Of a stretch of 52,876 bases of DNA, positions 16,115-23,817 are shown piece after piece. How positions within the stretch are numbered: position 1 is the stretch's first letter; each line of letters opens with the position of its first letter. Source of the DNA: Bacteroidota bacterium (GTDB taxonomy: Bacteria; Bacteroidota; Bacteroidia; Cytophagales; Cyclobacteriaceae); the NCBI GenBank assembly GCA_024280115.1, contig JAJRQT010000175.1:1-52876 (forward strand). The letters are read 5' to 3'. Made by a program: the position numbers and the translations under genes. Under the pieces are notes generated by a model. It was not told the DNA's origin. It worked only from the letters and a program-made list of their open reading frames with translations, and ran no database searches.

Positions 16115-17937
16115 CTTTTTGTTTTTGTGAGTTTAGATCTGATTGAAAAGAAATACGTCTTAATCCGGAGGAAGATGACATTATAAAAATCCGTTTCGAA
16201 TAGCCTAGCATCATTTTTCGCTTGTCTCATAAAAAACATGCCGACGGGAAATAAAATTATATTCGCCATCCATGCAGCAAGAAAGGGTCCCATCACATCC
16301 GTTCGAGTCCACTTTTCACACATCATAGAGATCACGTAAAAAAGTATAAAAAATGACAATGATATGAGTACAGGCATGCCCAGCCCTCCCCTTTTAATAA
16401 TGGCTCCTAAAGGCGCCCCTATAAAGAACATGATCAAAATAGTAATGGCATAAGACAACTTCTTATATCTCTCCAAATTAAATTTATTGATTTCCGTCTT
16501 CAGTTTATCCAACTGACCACTTCTCATCATCATGTTATTTTTAACATATCGAACATGAGTTAGAGACCTGTTAAAAGCCATCTTCACTGTTCCAGGCCTA
16601 TTCATAAGACTATCTAAAATTTCTATATTTTCCTCAAAAGTTCTTTTTACTACTACAGTATCGATGGCACTTTTCGCATCAAGTGCAATCTGTTGATTTT
16701 TTTTCCTATCGATTATCTTCTTTTTAAAACTTGCTGAAGATGTTTTTTTTGTGGGCTTGGGGAATACTTTATTTTCATTTTTGATACTTAACCCAGTTTT
16801 TTTACTGAGCTTTATCGAGCGCGAAGAATATGCTATCTGTTTCGTGTTTGTTGAGATTGAATCTACTGACTTTTCAAGTGAAATCTTCTTGTTTTCCAAT
16901 CTTCCCTCTTCATGATTGTACTCAGCTTTCATTTTCGCCTTTAGTGCTTCTTCTTTTTTAATCTCTTCCTGTCTCTTTTTCTCCTCTCTTTCTTCAGATC
17001 TTTCTTTATAAATACTTACAATGTCCTGAATGTGATATTCAAAAAATCTAAAACTCTGCTCTTTCACTTCTTCGGTTTTATCATAGAATTCAAACTTCAT
17101 AGAATCCACATCTGCTTTTAACCGTCCTGCGTTTTTCATCAATCTATTGCTGGAAAAAAGCTCTTCTTTTGTCCTTTTCAAATCAAATGAAGCGAGGCTA
17201 AACACTATTTTTTGTTCATCAAACTCATTTCTCACCAATGGGGCCGGTAATTGCTGGGCAAGGTAATTTCTTTTATTAGCTTTCTGTTCCAGATAACTTT
17301 TACCATTGTATAATTCAAGCACAAGATAGCGGTCATTTAAAATATTATACATTTGCCCGGAGTCCGCCATGGTTATGTTTCTATTTCCCTGACCATCCGT
17401 ATGATCATAAATTATAAGATCCTTTAATGATTTCCCATCTGGTAATTTCTTGCCAACCTTTATACTAAATCCCTCAATACCATTATAAAATGCTCCTTCC
17501 TTAAGCTCCATCGAAGGCTTCATTTGCTTTACATCATACAAAAGACTGAATGCTTTTAAATTGGCCTTAGGAACAATATAGTTATTTGAATAATAGGCTA
17601 CTCCCGTAAGGAGTATCGCAAAAACAAAAATTGGAACCATCACCCTTATTAAAGAAATCCCGGCTCCTTTTAAGGCTGTCAATTCAAAATGTTCTCCTAA
17701 ATTCCCAAAGGTCATCAATGATGACAGCAGCACTGCGAGTGGAAATGCATTGGGAGTCATGAATATACTGAAATAGAAAATTAACTGAAGAATAACGGAA
17801 GTATCCAGGTCTTTTCCGACAATCTCATCCAGATACTTTAGCATAAACTGCGAAAGCAAAATGAATATTACCACGAAAAATGTCAGAAAAAATGGCCCGA
17901 GAAATGAGCCAATTATGAGTTTATCTATTCTTTTCAT
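16105..17937 (-). CDS. LptF/LptG family permease with large central insertion
   Basis: This family forms the inner-membrane part of the LptBFG lipopolysaccharide exporter. The N-terminus (RIDKLIIGSFLGPFFLTFFV) opens a membrane block of three segments before residue 130. A beta-rich periplasmic region follows (about 130-250). Three more membrane segments lie near 495-580 (YAITILIMFFIGAPLGAII, LISLSFFILFYVISMM, AAWMANIILFPVGMFF). At 610 residues it is far longer than the usual 360; the excess is a Lys/Glu-rich stretch (about 270-440). Whether it is LptF or LptG cannot be told. Confidence 0.85.
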   Translation of the reverse strand: MKRIDKLIIGSFLGPFFLTFFVVIFILLSQFMLKYLDEIVGKDLDTSVILQLIFYFSIFMTPNAFPLAVLLSSLMTFGNLGEHFELTALKGAGISLIRVMVPIFVFAILLTGVAYYSNNYIVPKANLKAFSLLYDVKQMKPSMELKEGAFYNGIEGFSIKVGKKLPDGKSLKDLIIYDHTDGQGNRNITMADSGQMYNILNDRYLVLELYNGKSYLEQKANKRNYLAQQLPAPLVRNEFDEQKIVFSLASFDLKRTKEELFSSNRLMKNAGRLKADVDSMKFEFYDKTEEVKEQSFRFFEYHIQDIVSIYKERSEEREEKKRQEEIKKEEALKAKMKAEYNHEEGRLENKKISLEKSVDSISTNTKQIAYSSRSIKLSKKTGLSIKNENKVFPKPTKKTSSASFKKKIIDRKKNQQIALDAKSAIDTVVVKRTFEENIEILDSLMNRPGTVKMAFNRSLTHVRYVKNNMMMRSGQLDKLKTEINKFNLERYKKLSYAITILIMFFIGAPLGAIIKRGGLGMPVLISLSFFILFYVISMMCEKWTRTDVMGPFLAAWMANIILFPVGMFFMRQAKNDARLFETDFYNVIFLRIKTYFFSIRSKLTKTKSLN

Positions 17938-18006
17938 TCAAAATCCCTCTTCTACTTCAACCTGATTATCTCTACAATAATTGTTCCATCCAAGAGGAAA
18001 TAAATA

Positions 18007-18402
18007 TTAACCGCCTACAGTTTCTTTCAAATTGTGCAACAACCCTTCCCAAACTTCAGCTTGTTCTTCCTTGTCATCAAACTCTGTATATTCCTGGATT
18101 TTAATAAAAGTCGTTTGAGTCATTTCATTTAAATCGATTTTAAATTCAACCCAATTTGGGTCGTCACCATCCGATTTATCAGGCTCAATAAATACAAACT
18201 TTGCAAAAGAATTGGTTCTGTGGCTTACCATTTTCGCTTTATGGTCCTCCCCCTCCCAAATAAAATTATAAATATTATCTTCATCAACATTTACATCGTC
18301 AGCAAACCATTGTGCCAGACCGCTGGCAGTTGTGAAGTATGGATATAGCATTTTTTTGGAAGCATTTATCTCATATTCGAAAGCAAATTTTGTCTTCTCC
18401 AT
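18007..18402 (-). CDS. START-like (SRPBCC) domain protein
   Basis: About 131 residues fold as a START/AHSA1-like domain: an N-terminal FEYEINASKKMLYPYF strand-helix, the GLAQWFADDV segment, then repeated strands and a C-terminal helix (VWEGLLHNLKETVGG). Such domains bind hydrophobic ligands or assist chaperones. ATG 18402 (MEKTKFAF) was chosen over a TTG eight codons upstream because the domain begins there. Function is unknown. It lies 70 bases before the permease gene on the same strand. Confidence 0.75.
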   Translation of the reverse strand: MEKTKFAFEYEINASKKMLYPYFTTASGLAQWFADDVNVDEDNIYNFIWEGEDHKAKMVSHRTNSFAKFVFIEPDKSDGDDPNWVEFKIDLNEMTQTTFIKIQEYTEFDDKEEQAEVWEGLLHNLKETVGG

Positions 18403-18471
18403 AAAGTTGTTCTTTAATGATTTCAATATATAATTTTTATATATACTTACAAAATTCTTTTCAAGAATGAA

Positions 18472-18502
18472 TTTGGGATTAAAAATGATATTTGTATGTT
18501 TG
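18472..18502 (+). promoter_or_regulatory. tRNA-Met promoter
   Basis: TTTG (18472-18475), 19 bases, TATGTTTG (18495-18502), 14 bases before the tRNA. It fits the Bacteroidota consensus. Confidence 0.6.
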
Positions 18503-18516
18503 CACTCCCAAAAAAT

Positions 18517-18590
18517 GGCGAGGTAGCTCAGTTGGTTAGAGCGCAGGATTCATAACCCTGAGGTCACGGGTTCAACTCCCGTCCTCGCTA
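18517..18590 (+). tRNA. tRNA-Met (anticodon CAT)
   Basis: The 74-base cloverleaf has acceptor GGCGAGG pairing with CCTCGCT (first pair G-U), a D-arm AGCTCAGTTGGTTAGAGC, loop TTCATAA with anticodon CAT, and T-arm ACGGG/CCCGT. The innermost anticodon-stem pair is an A-C mismatch. The acceptor pairing argues against initiator tRNA. A lysidine-modified tRNA-Ile2 cannot be excluded by sequence alone. Confidence 0.9.
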
Positions 18591-19291
18591 CTTTTATTGA
18601 TCCATCAATTGAATTTTTTTCTCCATCAAATTGAAGTAATCTCAAGACTTTTGCAAGCAAATCAGCAAAGAATTCATTTTTTGAACAGAAATGTCCTTAA
18701 ATGCGAAAAGCCGCCAAAGCGACTTTCCACTAAACATTAAACCACAACCTATGAAAAATAATTAATTAGAAATGCCTAAAAATCGGTTGGCATCTCTTTA
18801 TTATTATTTATGAATCTAAGGTAATAGCTGTCAGTTTAAGTATTGTTGTCTCGGGAATCGGTAACCTTACCTGAGTATAAGTTCATCCACTAAAAAGTAA
18901 AAAAATATTTTGTGGTAAAAATATTAGTGGAATAGAGCAGCAAAACTAATTGCTTCTTTATCTATGCTCAATATTTTATAAATATTCTCCATAAAGGGAT
19001 AAGGCATTGACAATCAGAATAATCAAACTATATCTCAGAAAATAAAAATTTCAGAAGCAACTTTTAAATTCAATGTCAATGCCGTGAATTCTAACTCCTT
19101 ACATGTTTCAATAATTATCTTCCGGATTATTCAGGTTAGAATAATTGGGAATTTTTATGCTAATATTATTAGTGTCGGGCAATACATATAAAATCCACGC
19201 TAAATAAATTTTCAATAGGATTTTCTTCCTTTTAAACCCTTTTTGTTACATCAATATTACTTTTATTTCTTATAAATTGATTTTTTAGACA
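18591..19291. other. Long gene-free stretch with a large hairpin
   Basis: About 700 bases carry no credible ORF. The clearest structure is TCCACTAA (18886-18893) facing TTAGTGGA (18924-18931), with an inner AATATTTT/AAAATATT stem. Weaker are ATGCC/GGCAT and AAAGCCG/CGACTTT hairpins between about 18710 and 18810. It might hold a small RNA or a decayed gene. No family was recognised. Confidence 0.4.
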
Positions 19292-19317
19292 TAAAAAAAC
19301 CCGATAAATCGGGTTTT
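19290..19317 (-). terminator. Terminator of the thrS-infC-rpmI-rplT operon
   Basis: AAAACCCGAT (19296-19305) and ATCGGGTTTT (19308-19317) form a 10-bp stem with a 2-base loop. On the minus strand it is followed by a run of T. It lies 24 bases past the rplT stop. Confidence 0.85.
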
Positions 19318-19341
19318 ATAATTGCAATGTTACAATTTGAA

Positions 19342-19686
19342 TTATTTGATTTTATCAACAATTGCTTTGAAAGCATCAGGATGATTCATCGCTAAATCAG
19401 CCAACACTTTTCTGTTGAGATCAATTTTAGCGCTTTTAATCTTTCCCATAAAAACCGCATAAGACATCCCATACTCTCTTGCACCGGCATTTATTCGTTG
19501 AATCCATAGTGCTCTAAATTCTCTTTTCTTTACTTTTCTGTCCCTGTAGGCATACTGCATTCCTTTTTCTACAGCATTTTTAGCAACAGTCCAGACATTT
19601 TTCCTTCGTCCCCAATAGCCTTTCGCTGACTTTAGGACCTTTTTTCTTCTAGCTTTTGAAGCTACTGAGTTTACTGATCTTGGCAT
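19342..19686 (-). CDS. rplT: 50S ribosomal protein bL20
   Basis: This 114-residue 23S rRNA-binding assembly protein is full length. It has the basic N-terminal helix MPRSVNSVASKARRKKVLK, then AKGYWGRRKN and RKVKKREFRALWIQRINA. It is last in the thrS-infC-rpmI-rplT cluster and is followed by a strong terminator. In other bacteria bL20 represses this operon; that regulation is not visible here. Confidence 0.98.
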   Translation of the reverse strand: MPRSVNSVASKARRKKVLKSAKGYWGRRKNVWTVAKNAVEKGMQYAYRDRKVKKREFRALWIQRINAGAREYGMSYAVFMGKIKSAKIDLNRKVLADLAMNHPDAFKAIVDKIK

Positions 19687-19761
19687 TTTTTAATAGATTT
19701 TTGAATTGCGGTGCTCAATTGAGTCTTAAAACCTCCAATTCTGGCCTTAAATTAATTTAAC

Positions 19762-19956
19762 TTAAATGTTTAACATTTTCTTTACAGTTGGCAGATCGCT
19801 TTTATGCACCAACGCGTCATGGTTAAGATTTCTCTTTTGCTTGGTCTCCTTCTTTGTCAGGATGTGGCTATGATAAGCATGCTTTCTCTTAATCTTGCCC
19901 GTACCTGTCAATTTGAACCTTTTCTTCGCACCAGACTTTGTTTTTACCTTTGGCAT
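19762..19956 (-). CDS. rpmI: 50S ribosomal protein bL35
   Basis: This 64-residue basic protein starts MPKVKTKSGAKKRFKLTGTG and contains KRKHAYHSHILTKK, the family signature. Length is normal. It sits between infC and rplT in the conserved order, 75 bases before rplT. Confidence 0.98.
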   Translation of the reverse strand: MPKVKTKSGAKKRFKLTGTGKIKRKHAYHSHILTKKETKQKRNLNHDALVHKSDLPTVKKMLNI

Positions 19957-19978
19957 TTTAATATATATTTAATAATAA

Positions 19979-20545
19979 TTATTTCTTCCCAACTTTTGGT
20001 GAAATGAAAATTGCCATTCTCTTTCCTTCTAATTTTGGCAATTGCTCTACTTTCCCATATTCTTCTAACTTCTGTGCAAATTTCAGTAATAAAATTTCCC
20101 CTCTTTCCTTGAAAACAATCGTTCTTCCTACAAAATGAACATAGGCTTTGACCTTGGCTCCATCATTTAAAAAGTTTATCGCATGCTTCAATTTAAAATT
20201 AAAGTCATGCTCATCTGTATTTGGGCCGAAGCGTATTTCCTTCAAAACTGTTTTTTGAGCTTTAGCTTTGATCTCCTTCTGCTTCTTTTTCTGTTCGTAT
20301 TTAAATTTTGAATAATCAATAATTTTACAAACAGGCGGATCGGCTTTTGGAGATATTTCCACAAGATCCAAATCCTGTGCCTGAGCCATTTCTATGGCTC
20401 TTTGAATATCATAAATACCGACCTCCACATTTTCACCAACTACCCTGACGTGTGTAGCGGTAATTCTGCCATTTATTTTATATGGCTCTTCTTGTCTTCC
20501 TCTAAAGTTTCTACGATTTCTACTAAAGGGTCTTTGTTTACTGAT
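19979..20545 (-). CDS. infC: Translation initiation factor IF-3 with AUC start codon
   Basis: IF-3 binds the 30S subunit, prevents premature 50S joining and checks the start codon. The 188-residue product has the N-terminal domain (YKINGRITATHVRVVGENVEVGIYDIQRA, quoted in parts as YKINGRITATHVRVVG then EVGIYDIQRA), the LDLVEI-x-PPVCKIIDY linker region, and the C-terminal RNA-binding domain. A GTG-initiated reading at 20428 would delete half the N-domain. In frame upstream there is no ATG, GTG or TTG before a stop, but ATC (20543-20545) lies 5 bases after a perfect AGGAGG (20551-20556). Rare AUU/AUC starts in infC allow IF-3 to repress itself, as known in E. coli. Confidence 0.9.
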   Translation of the reverse strand: MSKQRPFSRNRRNFRGRQEEPYKINGRITATHVRVVGENVEVGIYDIQRAIEMAQAQDLDLVEISPKADPPVCKIIDYSKFKYEQKKKQKEIKAKAQKTVLKEIRFGPNTDEHDFNFKLKHAINFLNDGAKVKAYVHFVGRTIVFKERGEILLLKFAQKLEEYGKVEQLPKLEGKRMAIFISPKVGKK

Positions 20546-20550
20546 TTTTA

Positions 20551-20556
20551 CCTCCT
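20551..20556 (-). promoter_or_regulatory. Strong Shine-Dalgarno that sets the infC start
   Basis: AGGAGG lies 5 bases before the ATC codon. Most genes here have no such site, so its presence marks the non-standard start and suggests translational control. Confidence 0.8.
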
Positions 20557-20638
20557 TTTTTTATGTATAAAAAATAAAGCTGCAAATATCTGTATAAATT
20601 TTTGTATTTAAAAAATCTATATAAAAATAGTTAAATCT

Positions 20639-22597
20639 TTATTTCAGATCAGGCGCTAAGCTTTTATCAATTTCATTATTCATAAAGTTCAACAACTCTT
20701 CAAGATTATAAGATCCGATATCACCCTCGCCATGCTTTCTTATAGAAACTGTTCGTGATTCCTCTTCCTTTTCACCGACAATAAACATATAAGGTATTTT
20801 ATTAATTTCAGCATCTCTTATCTTTCTGCCAATTTTTTCATCTCTGTGATCTGCATAGCCAGTAAAATCCTTTAAGCTCAGTTTTTGGTTAACCTCGTTT
20901 GCATAATCTTCATACTTCTCTGAAATGGGTAAAATAATGTATTGCAATGGGCTCAACCACAATGGAAACCTTCCTGCCGTGTGTTCAATAAGAATTGCAA
21001 TAAAACGCTCCAATGATCCAAAAGGAGCTCTGTGAATCATTACGGGTCGATGTTTTTGATTGTCCGCTCCTACATATTCCAGTTCAAATCTTTTTGGAAG
21101 GTTGTAATCAACCTGTATAGTTCCCAGTTGCCAATTGCGCTTCAAGGCATCTTTTACCATAAAATCCAGCTTTGGCCCATAAAATGCAGCCTCGCCAATT
21201 ACCGTAATGGTATTTATTCCCTTCTCTTCCGTAGCCTCGATAATGGCCTGCTCCGCCTTATTCCACGCATCGTCATCACCAATGTATTTTTGCTTATTTT
21301 CAGGATCTCTGAAAGAAATCTGGGTAGTAAAATCTTCAAACCCCAGTGACTTAAAAACATACAGAACCAGATCAATAACCTTTTTAAACTCTTCTTTAAC
21401 CTGATCGGGTCTGCAGAATATGTGTGCATCGTCCTGGGTGAATCCACGAACCCTTGTTAATCCATGAAGCTCGCCGCTTTGCTCATACCGGTAAACTGTT
21501 CCAAATTCCGCCAACCTTAAAGGTAATTCTTTATAAGACCTTGGTTTAATTTTGAAAATCTCACAGTGATGCGGACAATTCATTGGTTTCAATAAAAACT
21601 CCTCATTTTCATTTGGCGTTTGGATTGGCTTAAAAGAATCCTCTCCATATTTCTCATAGTGACCTGAAGTTACATACAAATTTTTATGCCCAATATGTGG
21701 TGTAACTACAGAATCATACCCCGCTTTCAGTTGTGCTTTCTTCAAAAAATTTACCAGCTTTTCCCGAAGCTCTGTCCCTTTTGGCAGCCATAACGGCAGC
21801 CCCTGGCCCACCTTTTCAGAAAACGCAAATAATTCCAACTCTTTACCAAGTTTTCTGTGGTCGCGTTTTTTTGCTTCCTCAAGAAGCGTCAAATATTCAT
21901 CAAGTTCTTTTTTCTTGGGAAAGGTAACACCATATAACCTGGTTAGCTGTTTACGGGTTTCATCACCGCGCCAATATGCCCCGGCAATATTGGTCAGTTT
22001 TATCGCCTTAATAATACCGGTATTCGGGATATGAGGGCCCTTGCACAGATCGGTAAAATTTCCTTGTTTATAAAAAGAAATCGTTCCATCTTCCAGATCT
22101 TCCAATAGCTCCAGTTTATAATCATCTCCTTTCTTCCGAAAATAATCGATTGCTGCCCTTTTTGCCACTTCCGATCTGACATATTCATTTTTTTGCCGTG
22201 CGAGCTCCGTCATCTTCTGCTCCACTTTTTGAATGTCAGCCGAGTCAAAATCTTTTTCACCAAAGTCCACATCGTAGTAGAAACCAGTATCCACCGGAGG
22301 GCCAATTCCAAATTTTATGCCTGGATAAAGTGCCTCTAAAGCTTCTGCCATAAGGTGAGCGGATGAATGCCAGAATGTACTTTTCCCTTCATCATCTCTC
22401 CAGGTGAGCAATTGAACTGTAGAATCTTCATTTATTGCCCTGGAGGAATCCCAAACTTCCCCATTAACTTTTGCTGCTAATACATTTCTCGCCAAACCTT
22501 CGCTGATGCTCAGCGCAATATCATGACTTGATATGCCTTTTTTAAATTCTTTTACTGAACCATCAGGAAGCGTAATTTTTACTTTTTCCCCACTCAT
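20639..22597 (-). CDS. thrS: Threonine-tRNA ligase
   Basis: It charges tRNA-Thr with threonine. At 652 residues it is full length: TGS domain (KVKITLPDGSVKEF), editing domain with HSSAHLMAEAL (HxxxH), class II catalytic core with LKPMNCPHHCEIF (zinc-binding Cys and His), RLAEFGTVYRYEQSG and GSLERFIAILIEH, then the anticodon-binding domain at the C-terminus. It starts 8 bases after the TPR lipoprotein gene and leads into infC. Confidence 0.98.
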   Translation of the reverse strand: MSGEKVKITLPDGSVKEFKKGISSHDIALSISEGLARNVLAAKVNGEVWDSSRAINEDSTVQLLTWRDDEGKSTFWHSSAHLMAEALEALYPGIKFGIGPPVDTGFYYDVDFGEKDFDSADIQKVEQKMTELARQKNEYVRSEVAKRAAIDYFRKKGDDYKLELLEDLEDGTISFYKQGNFTDLCKGPHIPNTGIIKAIKLTNIAGAYWRGDETRKQLTRLYGVTFPKKKELDEYLTLLEEAKKRDHRKLGKELELFAFSEKVGQGLPLWLPKGTELREKLVNFLKKAQLKAGYDSVVTPHIGHKNLYVTSGHYEKYGEDSFKPIQTPNENEEFLLKPMNCPHHCEIFKIKPRSYKELPLRLAEFGTVYRYEQSGELHGLTRVRGFTQDDAHIFCRPDQVKEEFKKVIDLVLYVFKSLGFEDFTTQISFRDPENKQKYIGDDDAWNKAEQAIIEATEEKGINTITVIGEAAFYGPKLDFMVKDALKRNWQLGTIQVDYNLPKRFELEYVGADNQKHRPVMIHRAPFGSLERFIAILIEHTAGRFPLWLSPLQYIILPISEKYEDYANEVNQKLSLKDFTGYADHRDEKIGRKIRDAEINKIPYMFIVGEKEEESRTVSIRKHGEGDIGSYNLEELLNFMNNEIDKSLAPDLK

Positions 22598-22604
22598 AGA
22601 AAAA

Positions 22605-23711
22605 TCAATTTATCTCTTTGGAATCCAGAGGTTTAAGATTATCAGTTTGCCTCTGAGCTTCCTCTTTTCTTTTAACAAGCCGCAAATATGCAACTTTTCT
22701 TTCGAGATTTTCTAATCCATTGATGGCTAATATTGATGTGCTGTCTTTCTCAATGGCGGTTTGATATATTTTCTTTGCTTCGTTGTAATCACGACGGCGT
22801 TCCAGCATCTTTGCTTTAAATATTAAACCATCTATACCTTTTGGACTTTCCGCCAGGTATCTATCAACAAATATTAAGGCCGAGTCTGTATCATTTGATT
22901 TATAATAATTTTTTGCCAGCTCATAAAATATCCTTTTTTCATCCGGTTTTTCTGCCTGGCATTTTATCAATATTATCCTAGCCGTATCATAAGAAGCTAC
23001 CTCATTGAAGTATGCTCCCCATTCATAGCAAAGTTCAGCTTCTGAATTTTTAAGGCTATACTGATTTAAAATATTCTTTGCTTGTTCAGAATTACCTATA
23101 GCAAGGGATATCTGAAATATCTTATAAAAGTTGGTGTAAGACTCTTTCAATTTATAAGCCTCCTCGAAACTTGCCAAAGCACTTACGGAGTCTTTGTTGA
23201 TCAGCTGAGCACTTCCTCGCAGATACATATTTTCATCGTCAAAAGGATTGAGCAATATAGCTCGATTTGAAAAATAAATTGCATTTGTATAGTCGTGAAG
23301 CAGCAGCGAATAACCTGCTGAGGCCTTTAAAAAACCCACGTCGTCGGGGTCGATTTTGCTTATAGATTTCAGGATAACTGATAGCTCCGCAGCATCCTCG
23401 AGTTCCAGATAAATATTGGATAGGCCGACCAAAACACCGAGACTTTCAGGATTTTCTTTCTGCGCAACTTTTAATATCTCCAAAGATTTTGATATATCAT
23501 TTCTTTCAAGATAAATCTTAGCTAATTTTATATAGTTATACTCTTCCCCGGGATTTCTATCAATTTGATCTCCAAGAAATTCAATATAAACATCATCAGA
23601 AGCTTCATGCTGACCTTCAATTGCTATGATTTTATGCGCTCCATAATCTGGTTTACAACCGAACCAAAATATGAAGATAGAAAAGAAAAAAATGTTCAAT
23701 AAGACTCTCAT
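22605..23711 (-). CDS. TPR repeat lipoprotein
   Basis: This 368-residue protein starts with a lipoprotein signal peptide: a hydrophobic stretch FFFSIFIFW followed by FGC, so Cys18 would be acylated. The rest is tetratricopeptide repeats, recognisable by spaced A/Y/G residues in paired helices (for example the segment around EYNYIKLAKIYLERNDISKS). TPRs mediate protein contacts in the periplasm or outer membrane. It is the first gene before thrS, almost touching it, an unusual leader for that operon. Confidence 0.8.
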   Translation of the reverse strand: MRVLLNIFFFSIFIFWFGCKPDYGAHKIIAIEGQHEASDDVYIEFLGDQIDRNPGEEYNYIKLAKIYLERNDISKSLEILKVAQKENPESLGVLVGLSNIYLELEDAAELSVILKSISKIDPDDVGFLKASAGYSLLLHDYTNAIYFSNRAILLNPFDDENMYLRGSAQLINKDSVSALASFEEAYKLKESYTNFYKIFQISLAIGNSEQAKNILNQYSLKNSEAELCYEWGAYFNEVASYDTARIILIKCQAEKPDEKRIFYELAKNYYKSNDTDSALIFVDRYLAESPKGIDGLIFKAKMLERRRDYNEAKKIYQTAIEKDSTSILAINGLENLERKVAYLRLVKRKEEAQRQTDNLKPLDSKEIN

Positions 23712-23733
23712 AACTATGCCGAAACGCGAACTG

Positions 23734-23761
23734 CAAAGTTATCATCATTAATATAAAATAT
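23734..23761 (-). promoter_or_regulatory. Probable promoter of the TPR-thrS-infC-rpmI-rplT operon
   Basis: The minus-strand -7 box TAACTTTG is at 23734-23741. A weaker TTTA-type -33 lies about 20 bases upstream. Transcription would start around 23726, giving a very short leader. Confidence 0.4.
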
Positions 23762-23817
23762 GTAAAGTTTTAATAAAATATCGAATCCAATTTTACTGGC
23801 TGGGGCAGGAAGGGGAA

